The notes beneath the pieces were generated by a model. The model was not told the DNA's origin. It was given only the letters and a program-made list of their open reading frames with translations, and did no database searches. The position numbers and the translations under genes are program-made. Source: an uncultured Alphaproteobacteria bacterium (lineage in GTDB: Bacteria > Pseudomonadota > Alphaproteobacteria > HIMB59 > GCA-002718135). Taken from it: a DNA stretch of 64,000 bases. Shown piece by piece: positions 20,157 to 29,750 of the stretch. The stretch's first letter is position 1; each line of letters begins with the position of its first letter. The stretch is taken from NCBI GenBank assembly GCA_902621165.1, contig CACNKX010000002.1:124001-188000 (forward strand), given 5' to 3'.

Positions 20157-21296
20157 CTAAACTTTAATATTATTAAAATAATTTAATCTTCCGATTATTT
20201 CATCTCTTTCAATATAATATCCTTGAAGATGTCTATTTCCAGAGTTTGGATCAAATTCAGTCCTCCCATGTAATACTCTTCTATTGTTAAAACAAAATAT
20301 ATCACCTGCTTCTAATCTAAAATCAATTTTAAATTTTTTGTTTTGAAGCAGTGATGCAAAATATTGATACGCATCATAAAATTTTTTCATTTTTTTTGGA
20401 TCAACATCAACTGCTCCCATTGCAGCCATACTAAATCTAATATCATTGAAATCATTATCTTTTGTAAGTGTTATTATTGGTGAATGAAGAATTCTGATAG
20501 CTTTTTGAGTATAATCAGTATCTTTGAATTTCACGTGAGTTTTTGTTAAAATATTAAAAACATCTTTTTCATTCTTTTTTAAATAATTTGCAACTGCAAA
20601 ACCATCTACAACCGATGATAATCCTCCATTAGCTTCATTCACTAAACAATGAAGAAACTGATAACCAGGAGCATATTCAAAATAAGGTAAGTCAGTATGA
20701 TTTCTTAATGCATCTGCCGTATAAGCAGTGTTATTTGGTTTTGGAATATTAATTACTTCAAATGGTGTACCAAAAAATGTTTCTCTATGATGGCTTATCC
20801 TATTTAATATTTTGAATGCTGATTTTTTGCTAGTTGGTGCATTTTTGATTAATGCAAAACCATAAGTATGAAGTAAATTTAGCCATTTACTTAAATGTTT
20901 GTCATTTTTTATTACACTATTATGATCAACAATAATTTTAGTTAAATTTTTTTTTAATTTACCATCCCAAAAAACATAAGGTGATTTATATTTTCGATTA
21001 TTTATTTCGGTATAACAATGATCTCTTAACCATTTTAAATTGAATTTGCTATTATGATCACCTTCACTCCAATCAATATTGAGTTTATTTTTTTCTATTT
21101 TATAATTTTTAGGAAATATATTTTTACTTACAGTTAAAATATTAAAGACTCGCATATTTGCAGTAGGATGTATTGCGGTTGGGCAATTATCTCTCAGCCA
21201 CATAAAGTGGAATTTACTTTCAAAATTATCTTTCCATAGAATACTTAAGTAGTCATTCTTTTTTTCTAATTTTTTTACATGATATTTGCTACTCAT
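20157..21296 (-). CDS. Fe(II)/2-oxoglutarate oxygenase, gamma-butyrobetaine/trimethyllysine hydroxylase family (TmpA also belongs here)
   Basis: N-terminal FHFMWLRDNCPTA (DUF971-like), NHTDLPYFEYAPGYQFLHCLVN (HxD), FCFNNRRVLHGRTEFD distal His/Arg. Confidence 0.85.
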   Translation of the reverse strand: MSSKYHVKKLEKKNDYLSILWKDNFESKFHFMWLRDNCPTAIHPTANMRVFNILTVSKNIFPKNYKIEKNKLNIDWSEGDHNSKFNLKWLRDHCYTEINNRKYKSPYVFWDGKLKKNLTKIIVDHNSVIKNDKHLSKWLNLLHTYGFALIKNAPTSKKSAFKILNRISHHRETFFGTPFEVINIPKPNNTAYTADALRNHTDLPYFEYAPGYQFLHCLVNEANGGLSSVVDGFAVANYLKKNEKDVFNILTKTHVKFKDTDYTQKAIRILHSPIITLTKDNDFNDIRFSMAAMGAVDVDPKKMKKFYDAYQYFASLLQNKKFKIDFRLEAGDIFCFNNRRVLHGRTEFDPNSGNRHLQGYYIERDEIIGRLNYFNNIKV

Positions 21297-21346
21297 TTTG
21301 AATTATTTATATCTGAATAAATTATCTTAGTATATTTAACAAATTA

Positions 21347-22207
21347 ATGAAATCGAAAAATAATAATCTCTTGGGAATTTCTTTCATGTTATTGTCCATG
21401 TTTTGTCTAAGTATAAATGATATCACGTATAAATATTTAAGCTTTCATTTTCCTGTATGGGAATCAATATTTTTCAGAGCTCTGAGTGGAAGTATCATTG
21501 CAACTTTTTTAGCAATGTATTTTGGATTAGATAAGTTAAAAACTAAAAAACCAGTTGGACATGCTATCCGAGCTCTTTCTGCTTCTGCTTGTGTTGTATT
21601 CTATATTTACGGAATTAATCATTTAATGTTATCTGAAAACATTGCTATTGCACATTCTGCTCCCATTATTGCTGCTTTTCTTGCCGTACCAATACTTGGT
21701 GAGAGAATTGGGATTTTTAGAACAACTGCAATATTAATTGGTTTTATTGGTGTGTTAATTATTGTTAAGCCAGGTACTGACTTGTTCAAATTAGAAACAC
21801 TTTATCCTCTAATATCTGCAGCTTTTATGGCTTCTGTTTATTTATCAACTAGATCAGTAATGAGTACTGATTCTAGTGTTGCAATTGTTTTTTACTACTC
21901 TTTTGCATTATTAATTACGTCAATAATATTTTTCCCCAATAATTTTATTATGCCAAATGCAATTCAATTAATTTTTGCTATGAGTTTAGGTGTGATGGGA
22001 TCACTAGGACATTTATTTATGTCTCAAGCAGCTAAATACGCAGATGTTGCAATTACTTCACCCTTTGAATATTCATCTTTTATATTTGTAGGAATTATGG
22101 GATATTTAATTTATTCTGAGGTTCCAACTTTAAGTATTTATTTAGGGGGAACAATAATTATTAGTACTGGAATATTTATAGCTTACAGAGAAAGAAAAAA
22201 TAGCTAA
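21347..22207 (+). CDS. DMT-superfamily (EamA) transporter
   Basis: Two EamA-like halves, ten hydrophobic segments, ITYKYLSFHFPVWESIFFRALSG, APIIAAFLAVPILGERIG. Confidence 0.85.
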   Translation: MKSKNNNLLGISFMLLSMFCLSINDITYKYLSFHFPVWESIFFRALSGSIIATFLAMYFGLDKLKTKKPVGHAIRALSASACVVFYIYGINHLMLSENIAIAHSAPIIAAFLAVPILGERIGIFRTTAILIGFIGVLIIVKPGTDLFKLETLYPLISAAFMASVYLSTRSVMSTDSSVAIVFYYSFALLITSIIFFPNNFIMPNAIQLIFAMSLGVMGSLGHLFMSQAAKYADVAITSPFEYSSFIFVGIMGYLIYSEVPTLSIYLGGTIIISTGIFIAYRERKNS

Positions 22208-22208
22208 A

Positions 22209-23534
22209 TTAAAAAATTATTTCTTTTAAATTTTTTTTCTTATATTTTTGATTTCTTATTTTATTTAAAATATTTTTTTTACCTCCACACATTAAAAATT
22301 TATTATCAATATCTTCATCTTTTAAAGGGTTATTTTTCCCTCCTTTAATATAAGATATTTTTTCAATGAATGTACTTCCATCATTCATTGTTACTTTTAT
22401 TATATCAGGATACTTAGGGTCATAATCTTCAAAATTATTTGGCACTTTGTAAGTGATTAGTTTAATCTTCCTGGTCATGTTTAAACTTTTTTTATTTTTA
22501 GAAATATTTAAACTACTTAAATTAAATCTTCCATTAATGAGAGCAGTTGCTAAACAATAACTCAATGAAAATCTAGCTTCAGTAGAATTTTTAGGTATAT
22601 GAAATTTTGATACTCTAAACCAAGGTTCTGGAAACTCAATTGTAATTGATTTAATATTTTCTTTTATAAAAATTTTTTTATTTAAAACTAATCCTCCTTG
22701 TATTACTCTTTGTGAATAACTACAAACTGGCCAAAACTTTATAAAATTTGGAAATTTAATTATTGCATTTCCTAAATCTGATTTTTTAAAATTATTATTT
22801 AATTTTTTAGAAAATTTACTACCATACAATTCAATAAATCCTCTCTCAATATTCCAAATATCTTGATTAGCCGTCCCTCCATTTTTTGCAAGTAGAGCTG
22901 ACTGGACACCTGCTTGGGCTGCAAATCCTATATGAAAAGCTTTTATATCTGTGCCGAATTGCTGTTTTAAACCTGACGAAAAACTTGTTGCAATGGAAAT
23001 TGCATTTGCCATTTGATCTGCATTTAATTTTAAGACTTTAGATACTGCCGCAGCAGTCCCAATCACGCCAATAGTATTTGCTGAATGCCATCCTTTATAA
23101 TAATGATCATAACTAAGTGCTTGTCCTAATTTTATTATTAATTCATATCCTACTACCCATCCTTGATATATTTCTTCAATTGAAATGTTTTTCATTTGAG
23201 CAATAGACATAAGAGCTGAAAAAATAGGTGCACTAGGATGAGATCCAGCTACGTATTCGTAATCATCAAAGTCTATCGACGCTGATCTTACTCCATGTAA
23301 AAAACTTGCAGCAGAAATAGATAATTTTTTTCCACCTCCAAAAACTTTTATTTTTCCTAAATTATTATTTTCTAAACAATATTTTAAAGCAACCTTTGAT
23401 TGTTTTTCTTTAACACCTGATAATATACAAGCTAGGCTATCTATGAATGCATTTTCTGCTCTTTTATAAGTTACCTTATTTATTCTAATTTTTTTTTGTG
23501 ATGCCCAATTACAAAATTTTTTATGAAAACTCAT
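22209..23534 (-). CDS. MmgE/PrpD family protein
   Basis: DSLACILSG, SFLHGVRSASIDFDDY, GWHSANTIGVIGTAAAVSKVL, SFSSGLKQQFGTDIKAFHIGFAAQAGVQSALLA. Confidence 0.9.
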   Translation of the reverse strand: MSFHKKFCNWASQKKIRINKVTYKRAENAFIDSLACILSGVKEKQSKVALKYCLENNNLGKIKVFGGGKKLSISAASFLHGVRSASIDFDDYEYVAGSHPSAPIFSALMSIAQMKNISIEEIYQGWVVGYELIIKLGQALSYDHYYKGWHSANTIGVIGTAAAVSKVLKLNADQMANAISIATSFSSGLKQQFGTDIKAFHIGFAAQAGVQSALLAKNGGTANQDIWNIERGFIELYGSKFSKKLNNNFKKSDLGNAIIKFPNFIKFWPVCSYSQRVIQGGLVLNKKIFIKENIKSITIEFPEPWFRVSKFHIPKNSTEARFSLSYCLATALINGRFNLSSLNISKNKKSLNMTRKIKLITYKVPNNFEDYDPKYPDIIKVTMNDGSTFIEKISYIKGGKNNPLKDEDIDNKFLMCGGKKNILNKIRNQKYKKKNLKEIIF

Positions 23535-24349
23535 TTTTGAAATTTTGTAATCATTGTGATTTCTTCTTTTTCATTGAGTATTCTTCCAATAATTTCATCT
23601 TTTGGATTTCTGCCAATTTCTACAAAGAAATTATTGTTATATACAAGAGGCGCTGTAGCCCTATACTCAAAAGAATTAAAATCAATATCATTTTTTCTTG
23701 CAAGATTTAAAAGATAAGTTGCTTGAAGAGGTGCATGGACTAATAATCCATTATGACCTTCAAAATTTTTTGTATAATCATTATCATAATGAATCTTATG
23801 TCCATTAAATGTTAAGGCAGAATACCGAAATAGCAAAGCTGATGAACTATAAATTTCTACTTTATCAATTAACTTTAATTTATCTTTTATTTTAGGAGTA
23901 ATGGATTTATTAGTTATTTTTTCTCTATAAACAGCAGTTTGATCTTCTGATACTATTAACTTATTTTTATTTAAATACTCATGATTAATATTAACAAAAC
24001 ATAGATTGCCTGATCTACCTTTCTTAAATTCAATACTTGAAATTGATGAATTTTTTATAATTTCAGATCCAATTTCAAATTCATCAAATATTTTTATTTT
24101 TCCCCCAGCCCACATTCTAATTTTATAAGGTAGCTCAGGTAAGAAAATTCCCAATTTTGTATTTCCATCTTTGTCTAGATCATTTATAGAAGCTACGTCT
24201 GGGCTTAAGCATAAAAAAATTCCTTCAGGTACGGTTTGATCTCTTAAACATTTTTTATCGATTGTGTTTTTTAAATGATCAACTAATCGTGGAGTAATAA
24301 TATCACTTCTTGAAATTTTCTTTCCAATCCAATCTTTGTATTTATCCAT
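23531..24349 (-). CDS. FAS1-like dehydratase / mesaconyl-C4-CoA hydratase-like (HTD2 type)
   Basis: WIGKKISRSDIITPR; C-terminal FRYSALTFNGHKIHYDNDYTKNFEGHNGLLVHAPLQA. Confidence 0.8.
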   Translation of the reverse strand: MDKYKDWIGKKISRSDIITPRLVDHLKNTIDKKCLRDQTVPEGIFLCLSPDVASINDLDKDGNTKLGIFLPELPYKIRMWAGGKIKIFDEFEIGSEIIKNSSISSIEFKKGRSGNLCFVNINHEYLNKNKLIVSEDQTAVYREKITNKSITPKIKDKLKLIDKVEIYSSSALLFRYSALTFNGHKIHYDNDYTKNFEGHNGLLVHAPLQATYLLNLARKNDIDFNSFEYRATAPLVYNNNFFVEIGRNPKDEIIGRILNEKEEITMITKFQK

Positions 24350-24409
24350 ATTTAATATACTCGAGTTTACTTATAAATTAATAATAAGTATAATTTATAT
24401 TTTTAAAAA

Positions 24410-26047
24410 ATGAAAAAAACATTTGACTATATAATAGCAGGAGGAGGTTCTGCTGGCTGTACATTAGCCTCAAGATTATCTGAAAATAAAGATATAAAGG
24501 TATTACTAGTAGAAGCAGGGGGGTCAGGAAAGAGTTTATTCACTCAAATGCCTGGTGGTAATGGATATATTTTTGGAAACCCTAAATTTGATTGGGGCTT
24601 TGAGTCAATACCTCAACCTTCTTTAAATAACAGAAAAATTTTATATCCTAGAGGTAAAGGATTAGGAGGATCCTCTCTTTTAAATGGTATGATTTACATG
24701 AGAGGTGCTCCAGGTGATTTTAATAGGTGGAGACAAAAGGGCTTAGAAGGTTGGTCATATAATGATGTATTACCATATTTCAAAAGATCTGCTTCAGCTT
24801 TTCATAGAGAAAAAAATGAATATCACTCACATTCAGGTCCTTTAAAACTTACACCAGCTGGTAACTACAATTCTATCGATAAAGCATTTATTGATGCATG
24901 TGTAGAAGCTGGGGCAGATATTAATGATGATTTTTATAATGGGAATCTAAATGGAGTGGGCCGATATGATGTTAAAGTATGGAATGGAAAAAGACAATCA
25001 TCTGCAGAAGCTTATTTGAAATTTAAACCTAACAACTTAACAATTTATAAAAATACATCTGTAATAAAAATTTTAATTGAGAAAAATAAAGCTAAAGGAT
25101 TGCTTTTATCAAATGGTGAAGTTTATGCATCATCAGAGGTAATATTATCTTTAGGGGCATTCGGTAGTCCCAAATGCTTAATGTTGTCAGGAATTGGTCC
25201 AGAGTTACATTTAAAAGAAAAAAATATAGAATTATTAATTAACTTACCTGGAGTAGGTGAAAACCTTCACGATCATCCTGTTATGCCAATGAATTGGGCT
25301 TTTCAAAATAACAATTTAAGTTTTTCTAAATATCAAAGGATCGATAGAGCTATTATTGTGGGATTAAAATATATTTTATTTAAACAGGGATTAGCCGCAG
25401 CTCCTTTTTGGTCAACAAATCTATTTCATGCAATAAGAGAAAAAGATATGCCTGAAATACAAGTATTCATGACACCTATGTGTTTCAAAGAAGAAAAAGA
25501 TAATTGGTCTATGAGTTTAGACAATTTATTAAATTTTGGTTCATTATTTTTTTCTAGAGGTAAAAAAGCTTTTCCAGGAATGCACTTTCAAATTAATTTA
25601 CTAAGACCAAAGAGCACAGGAAGTGTAAAACTTAAAAGTTCAAATCCAAATGATGAACTTAATATAAATCCAAATTGGTTCATCGATCCATCTGATATGG
25701 AAGATATGATAGAAGGGATGAAACATACAAGAGAAGTATTGTCAAAACCCAGTTTAGCTAAAATTGTTTCGGAAGAATTACTTCCAGGAAAAAAAATCAA
25801 AAGTGACCAAGATTTAAAAGAGTCAGTTCGAAATCATGTACAAACAGGTCATCATCCTGCATCTACTTGCGCAATGGGTTCAAGTAATAACAAAATGGCT
25901 GTACTTGATAATCAGCTTAAAGTTAGAGGAATAGACAATCTGAGAGTAGTAGATGCTTCTTCTTTTCCAGATATGATAAGTGGAAATATAAATGCATCTG
26001 TAATTATGTTAGCAGAAAAAGCATCAGATATGATATTAAAAAATTAA
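24410..26047 (+). CDS. GMC-family oxidoreductase (choline dehydrogenase-like)
   Basis: DYIIAGGGSAGCTLASRLSE FAD motif; GLGGSSLLNGMIYMRG; HPASTCAMG, LRVVDASSFPDMISGNINASVIMLAEKASD. Confidence 0.93.
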   Translation: MKKTFDYIIAGGGSAGCTLASRLSENKDIKVLLVEAGGSGKSLFTQMPGGNGYIFGNPKFDWGFESIPQPSLNNRKILYPRGKGLGGSSLLNGMIYMRGAPGDFNRWRQKGLEGWSYNDVLPYFKRSASAFHREKNEYHSHSGPLKLTPAGNYNSIDKAFIDACVEAGADINDDFYNGNLNGVGRYDVKVWNGKRQSSAEAYLKFKPNNLTIYKNTSVIKILIEKNKAKGLLLSNGEVYASSEVILSLGAFGSPKCLMLSGIGPELHLKEKNIELLINLPGVGENLHDHPVMPMNWAFQNNNLSFSKYQRIDRAIIVGLKYILFKQGLAAAPFWSTNLFHAIREKDMPEIQVFMTPMCFKEEKDNWSMSLDNLLNFGSLFFSRGKKAFPGMHFQINLLRPKSTGSVKLKSSNPNDELNINPNWFIDPSDMEDMIEGMKHTREVLSKPSLAKIVSEELLPGKKIKSDQDLKESVRNHVQTGHHPASTCAMGSSNNKMAVLDNQLKVRGIDNLRVVDASSFPDMISGNINASVIMLAEKASDMILKN

Positions 26048-26096
26048 TTAATCACAAATAAGTTGACCAATGAAAATATTTAAGTTTAAATAAATT

Positions 26097-27569
26097 ATGT
26101 CTGAAATTCAAACCTACAAATTTTATGCAGGAAATAAATGGCATAACCCTTCTTCTGAAAAATATTTTGAAAGTGAGGATCCATCTATAGGTAAAGTATG
26201 GGCAAGGGTTCCTGACTGTAATGAAAAAGATATTAATCTTGCTGTATCATCTGCTAAACATGCTTATTATGATGGTCCTTATGGTAAAATGCATCCAGCA
26301 GAAAGAGGGAGAACATTAAATAGAATTGGAGATATTATTGCTAAAAATGCAGAACGCATTGGGCAAATAGAAACTAAAGACAACGGCAAACTTCCAAAAA
26401 ATATCACTCCTTCTTTAACCAGCTGGCAGACTGAGAGTTTTTATTATTATGCAGGCATGTGTGACAAGTATGAAGGTAGATTGATACCTTCAGAGGTTCC
26501 AAATATGCATAATTATTTAAAATGGGAACCATTTGGAGTTGTTGCACTTATTCTTCCTTGGAACTCACCAATTGGAACATTGATCTGGAAATTAGCACCG
26601 GCAATAGCTGCAGGCAATACAGTTGTAATTAAACCATCAGAAAGAGCATCGTGCTCTACATTAGAGTTAATGAAAATTCTAGAAGAAGCCGATCTTCCAG
26701 AAGGTTTGATTAATGTTGTTACTGGTTTTGGTCCTACCACCGGTGCACCTCTTATTGAACATCAAGATGTTAGAATGATAAGTTTTACAGGTGGAACAAA
26801 AGGGGGGAGTGCAGCAAGTTTAAGTGCATCCAAAAATGTTAAACCTATTATTATGGAGCTAGGAGGAAAATCACCACAAATTATATTTAAAGATGCTGAT
26901 TTAACTTTATCAGTTAATGGAGTTGTATCAGGAATCTTTCCAGTTTCAGGTCATAGCTGTATTTCAGGTTCAAGAATATTAGTACATAAAGATATAAAAG
27001 ATAAATTTACTCATAATTTATTAGAAGTTGTTAAAAAGGCTAAAGTTGGTCACCCAAATGATGTTGCAACACAAATAGGACCTATAGCAAATAAAGAGCA
27101 ATATGAATTTATTTTATCTAAGATAGAAGCAGCTGAAAAAAGAGGTTTAAAATTATTAATTGATGGAAGAAAAGAACAAAAGTCTGAAGGATACTATATT
27201 GGACCAACTATTTTTGACAATGTTCCAAATGAAGATGATTTAGCTCAAAATGAAGTATTTGGACCTGTAGCCTCAATACAAACTTGGGAGGATGAAGATG
27301 AAGTAATTAAAATTGCAAATGATACTATTTATGGGCTTGCAGCAGGTATTTGGACTAATGATACTAATAAAGCTATACGTTTAGCAGATAAGATAGAAGC
27401 TGGAACTATTTATATAAATAATTATTTTAATGCTTCTACCCAATCACCAGTCGGAGGCTTCAAACAATCAGGATACGGTCGTGAAAATGGATGGGAGGGA
27501 ATGCAAAGTTACATGCAGACCAAATCTACATGGTTAGCAACCAATCCCTCCCAACCAGATCCATTTTAA
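26097..27569 (+). CDS. Aldehyde dehydrogenase
   Basis: ALILPWNSPIGTLIWKLAPAIAAGNTVVIKPSE, MELGGKSPQIIF, VSGHSCISGSRI. Confidence 0.93.
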   Translation: MSEIQTYKFYAGNKWHNPSSEKYFESEDPSIGKVWARVPDCNEKDINLAVSSAKHAYYDGPYGKMHPAERGRTLNRIGDIIAKNAERIGQIETKDNGKLPKNITPSLTSWQTESFYYYAGMCDKYEGRLIPSEVPNMHNYLKWEPFGVVALILPWNSPIGTLIWKLAPAIAAGNTVVIKPSERASCSTLELMKILEEADLPEGLINVVTGFGPTTGAPLIEHQDVRMISFTGGTKGGSAASLSASKNVKPIIMELGGKSPQIIFKDADLTLSVNGVVSGIFPVSGHSCISGSRILVHKDIKDKFTHNLLEVVKKAKVGHPNDVATQIGPIANKEQYEFILSKIEAAEKRGLKLLIDGRKEQKSEGYYIGPTIFDNVPNEDDLAQNEVFGPVASIQTWEDEDEVIKIANDTIYGLAAGIWTNDTNKAIRLADKIEAGTIYINNYFNASTQSPVGGFKQSGYGRENGWEGMQSYMQTKSTWLATNPSQPDPF

Positions 27570-27570
27570 A

Positions 27571-28506
27571 ATGAGTTTAAAAAATCGCCATGAATGGAAT
27601 TGGCAACCAACTTTACCAATTAAATTATCGCCAATATTAGATTGGCCACCAAATTTTTTGTTGCTTTTCAAATGGCTAGCTTCTTATTGGCTTCACATTA
27701 GTTCAATTATAATTGAAGTTCTACTTGCTATATTTATATTCTATTTGTTTCACCCATCTGCTGAAGAAATGAAAAAATTTTCTTTTTCGTGGATTGCACA
27801 GTTATGGATTAGAAATTGTATTTTAATCACTCTTGTTGCTGGTTCTCTACATTTTTGGTTTTATTACTTAAAAGGACAAAGTAAAAAACTTAAATTTGAA
27901 AAAAAATTTATAGATGAAAAAGTAAAAAAATTTACTTTCAATAATCAACTTTTTGATAATATTTTTTGGACAATTATAAGTGGTGTTACTATATGGACAA
28001 TATTTGAAAGTTTTTATTTTTGGGCAGCAAGTAATGATATCGTTCCTATCATGTTTTGGCATGATAACCCTTTTTGGTATGGAATATTTTTTATTTTAAT
28101 TCCTATTTGGTCAAGTGCGCACTTTTATATTATTCATCGATTATTACATTTTACTTTTCTCTATAAAACTGTTCACAATTTACATCATAGAAATATAAGT
28201 CCAGGACCTTGGAGTGGTATATCTATGCATCCTATCGAACATATTTTATACTTTTCAACAGTAGTTATACATTTTGTTGTTCCGTCAAGTCCAATACATG
28301 TTCTTTTTCATTTTTATCAACAAGGATTAAATCCAGCTTTTAGTCATTCAGGCTTTGATAGTATTGTGATCAAAGATAAAAAAAGATTAAAAGCAGGTGA
28401 TTTCTTTCATCAACTTCACCACCGATACTTTAATTGTAATTATGGAACTATAGAAATGCCTTGGGATAGATTTTTTGGAACTTTTAATGATGGTAAAAAA
28501 AAATAA
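27571..28506 (+). CDS. Sterol desaturase / fatty acid hydroxylase superfamily membrane protein
   Basis: HRLLHF, HNLHHR, HPIEH, FHQLHHRYF histidine clusters with TM segments. Confidence 0.9.
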   Translation: MSLKNRHEWNWQPTLPIKLSPILDWPPNFLLLFKWLASYWLHISSIIIEVLLAIFIFYLFHPSAEEMKKFSFSWIAQLWIRNCILITLVAGSLHFWFYYLKGQSKKLKFEKKFIDEKVKKFTFNNQLFDNIFWTIISGVTIWTIFESFYFWAASNDIVPIMFWHDNPFWYGIFFILIPIWSSAHFYIIHRLLHFTFLYKTVHNLHHRNISPGPWSGISMHPIEHILYFSTVVIHFVVPSSPIHVLFHFYQQGLNPAFSHSGFDSIVIKDKKRLKAGDFFHQLHHRYFNCNYGTIEMPWDRFFGTFNDGKKK

Positions 28507-28510
28507 GAAA

Positions 28511-29302
28511 TTATTCTTTCCAATTTGGTTCTCTCTTTTCTAAAAAAGCATCAATGCCTTCCTTAGAGTCATCATGTAACATATTTTCCGTCATTACCCT
28601 TGAAGTAAAAGTATAGGCGTCTTCTAAATTCATATCTTTTTGTTTGTAAAAAGCTTCTTTACCAATTTTAATAGTATTTGAAGATTTAGAAGATATTTTT
28701 TTAGCAATTTGAAATACATTTTCTTTTAAACTATCTTCTTCAAAGACATCATTTATTAAACCAATCCTTAATGCTTTATTTGCATCTATAAGATCTCCTG
28801 TGAGAAGCATTTCCATTGCTTGTTTTTTACCTACAGTTCTTGATAATGGAACCATTGGCGTAGAACAAAATAATCCTATGTTAACACCCGGGGTTGCATA
28901 TTTTGCTCTACTACTTGAGTAAGCTAAATCACAGCTAGAAATTAACTGACAGCCTGCTGCAGTAGCAATACCATCAACCATAGCTATAACTGGTTTATTA
29001 TTTTTATTAATTTTCAGCATAAGCTGAGAGCACATTTGAAATATTTTTTTAAAATAGCTTTCACCTTTGTCATTTTGCAATCTTTGTGAATTTAAATCTT
29101 TTAAATTATGTCCTGCACAAAAAATATTACCTTTTGATGATAAAATAATTACTTTTACTTCATTATCTTTATCAGCAATGTCTAGCGCTGATGTTAATTC
29201 ATTGATCATGTTTTCACTTAAAGTGTTTTGGTTTTTCTGATCATTAAGAATAATATTAAAAATATTATTATTTTTTTCTGTTAAAATTAGATTAAAATTC
29301 AT
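28511..29302 (-). CDS. Enoyl-CoA hydratase/isomerase family (ECHDC3-like)
   Basis: IFCAGHNLKDL, MVDGIATAAGCQLISSCDLAYSSSRAKYATPGVNIGLFCSTP. Confidence 0.9.
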   Translation of the reverse strand: MNFNLILTEKNNNIFNIILNDQKNQNTLSENMINELTSALDIADKDNEVKVIILSSKGNIFCAGHNLKDLNSQRLQNDKGESYFKKIFQMCSQLMLKINKNNKPVIAMVDGIATAAGCQLISSCDLAYSSSRAKYATPGVNIGLFCSTPMVPLSRTVGKKQAMEMLLTGDLIDANKALRIGLINDVFEEDSLKENVFQIAKKISSKSSNTIKIGKEAFYKQKDMNLEDAYTFTSRVMTENMLHDDSKEGIDAFLEKREPNWKE

Positions 29303-29749
29303 TTAATTGATTTGAATTTCAACATCTTTAGATAGTGAATTAGCGATAAAACAATACTTATGCGATCTTTCTTTCATCTTTTTCATTTCTTCATCAGTAA
29401 TAGTAAAATTATCTTCAAATACTATGGCTGGATTTAGCTCTATTTTGTTAACGTACATTCTTCCCTCTGTATTTTTTCCTAAATACGAAATTGCTTTATC
29501 TTTGTAATTAATAACTGGCCATTTCATTTTTGCAGCTAAAGCTAAAAACGTCATCATAAAACAACTGCTTACAGCTGCAGCTAGTTTTTGTTCTGGATTA
29601 ATATTAGTTTCGCTTCCTCCATAATCTGGAGATGATCCCGCATCAATAGATACATTTTCGTTAAGCATTATTGTGTGATCAGTTAAGTATTTTCCAAATT
29701 CGAGTTTTTGATCTCCTAATTCCCACTCTAATTTGATTGAATGACTCAT
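29303..29749 (-). CDS. OsmC-family protein
   Basis: Start re-set to MSHSIKLEWELGDQ; NPEQKLAAAVSSCFMMTFLALAAK and CFIANSL resemble OsmC two-Cys motifs. Confidence 0.85.
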   Translation of the reverse strand: MSHSIKLEWELGDQKLEFGKYLTDHTIMLNENVSIDAGSSPDYGGSETNINPEQKLAAAVSSCFMMTFLALAAKMKWPVINYKDKAISYLGKNTEGRMYVNKIELNPAIVFEDNFTITDEEMKKMKERSHKYCFIANSLSKDVEIQIN

Positions 29750-29750
29750 T

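Noticed and set aside
28511-29302. DmdD (methylthioacryloyl-CoA hydratase) assignment for the crotonase gene near the DmdA-like gene
   Set aside because: Sequence (IFCAGHNLKDL..., GLFCSTP, FYKQ) looks ECHDC3-like rather than DmdD-like; left as a general crotonase.
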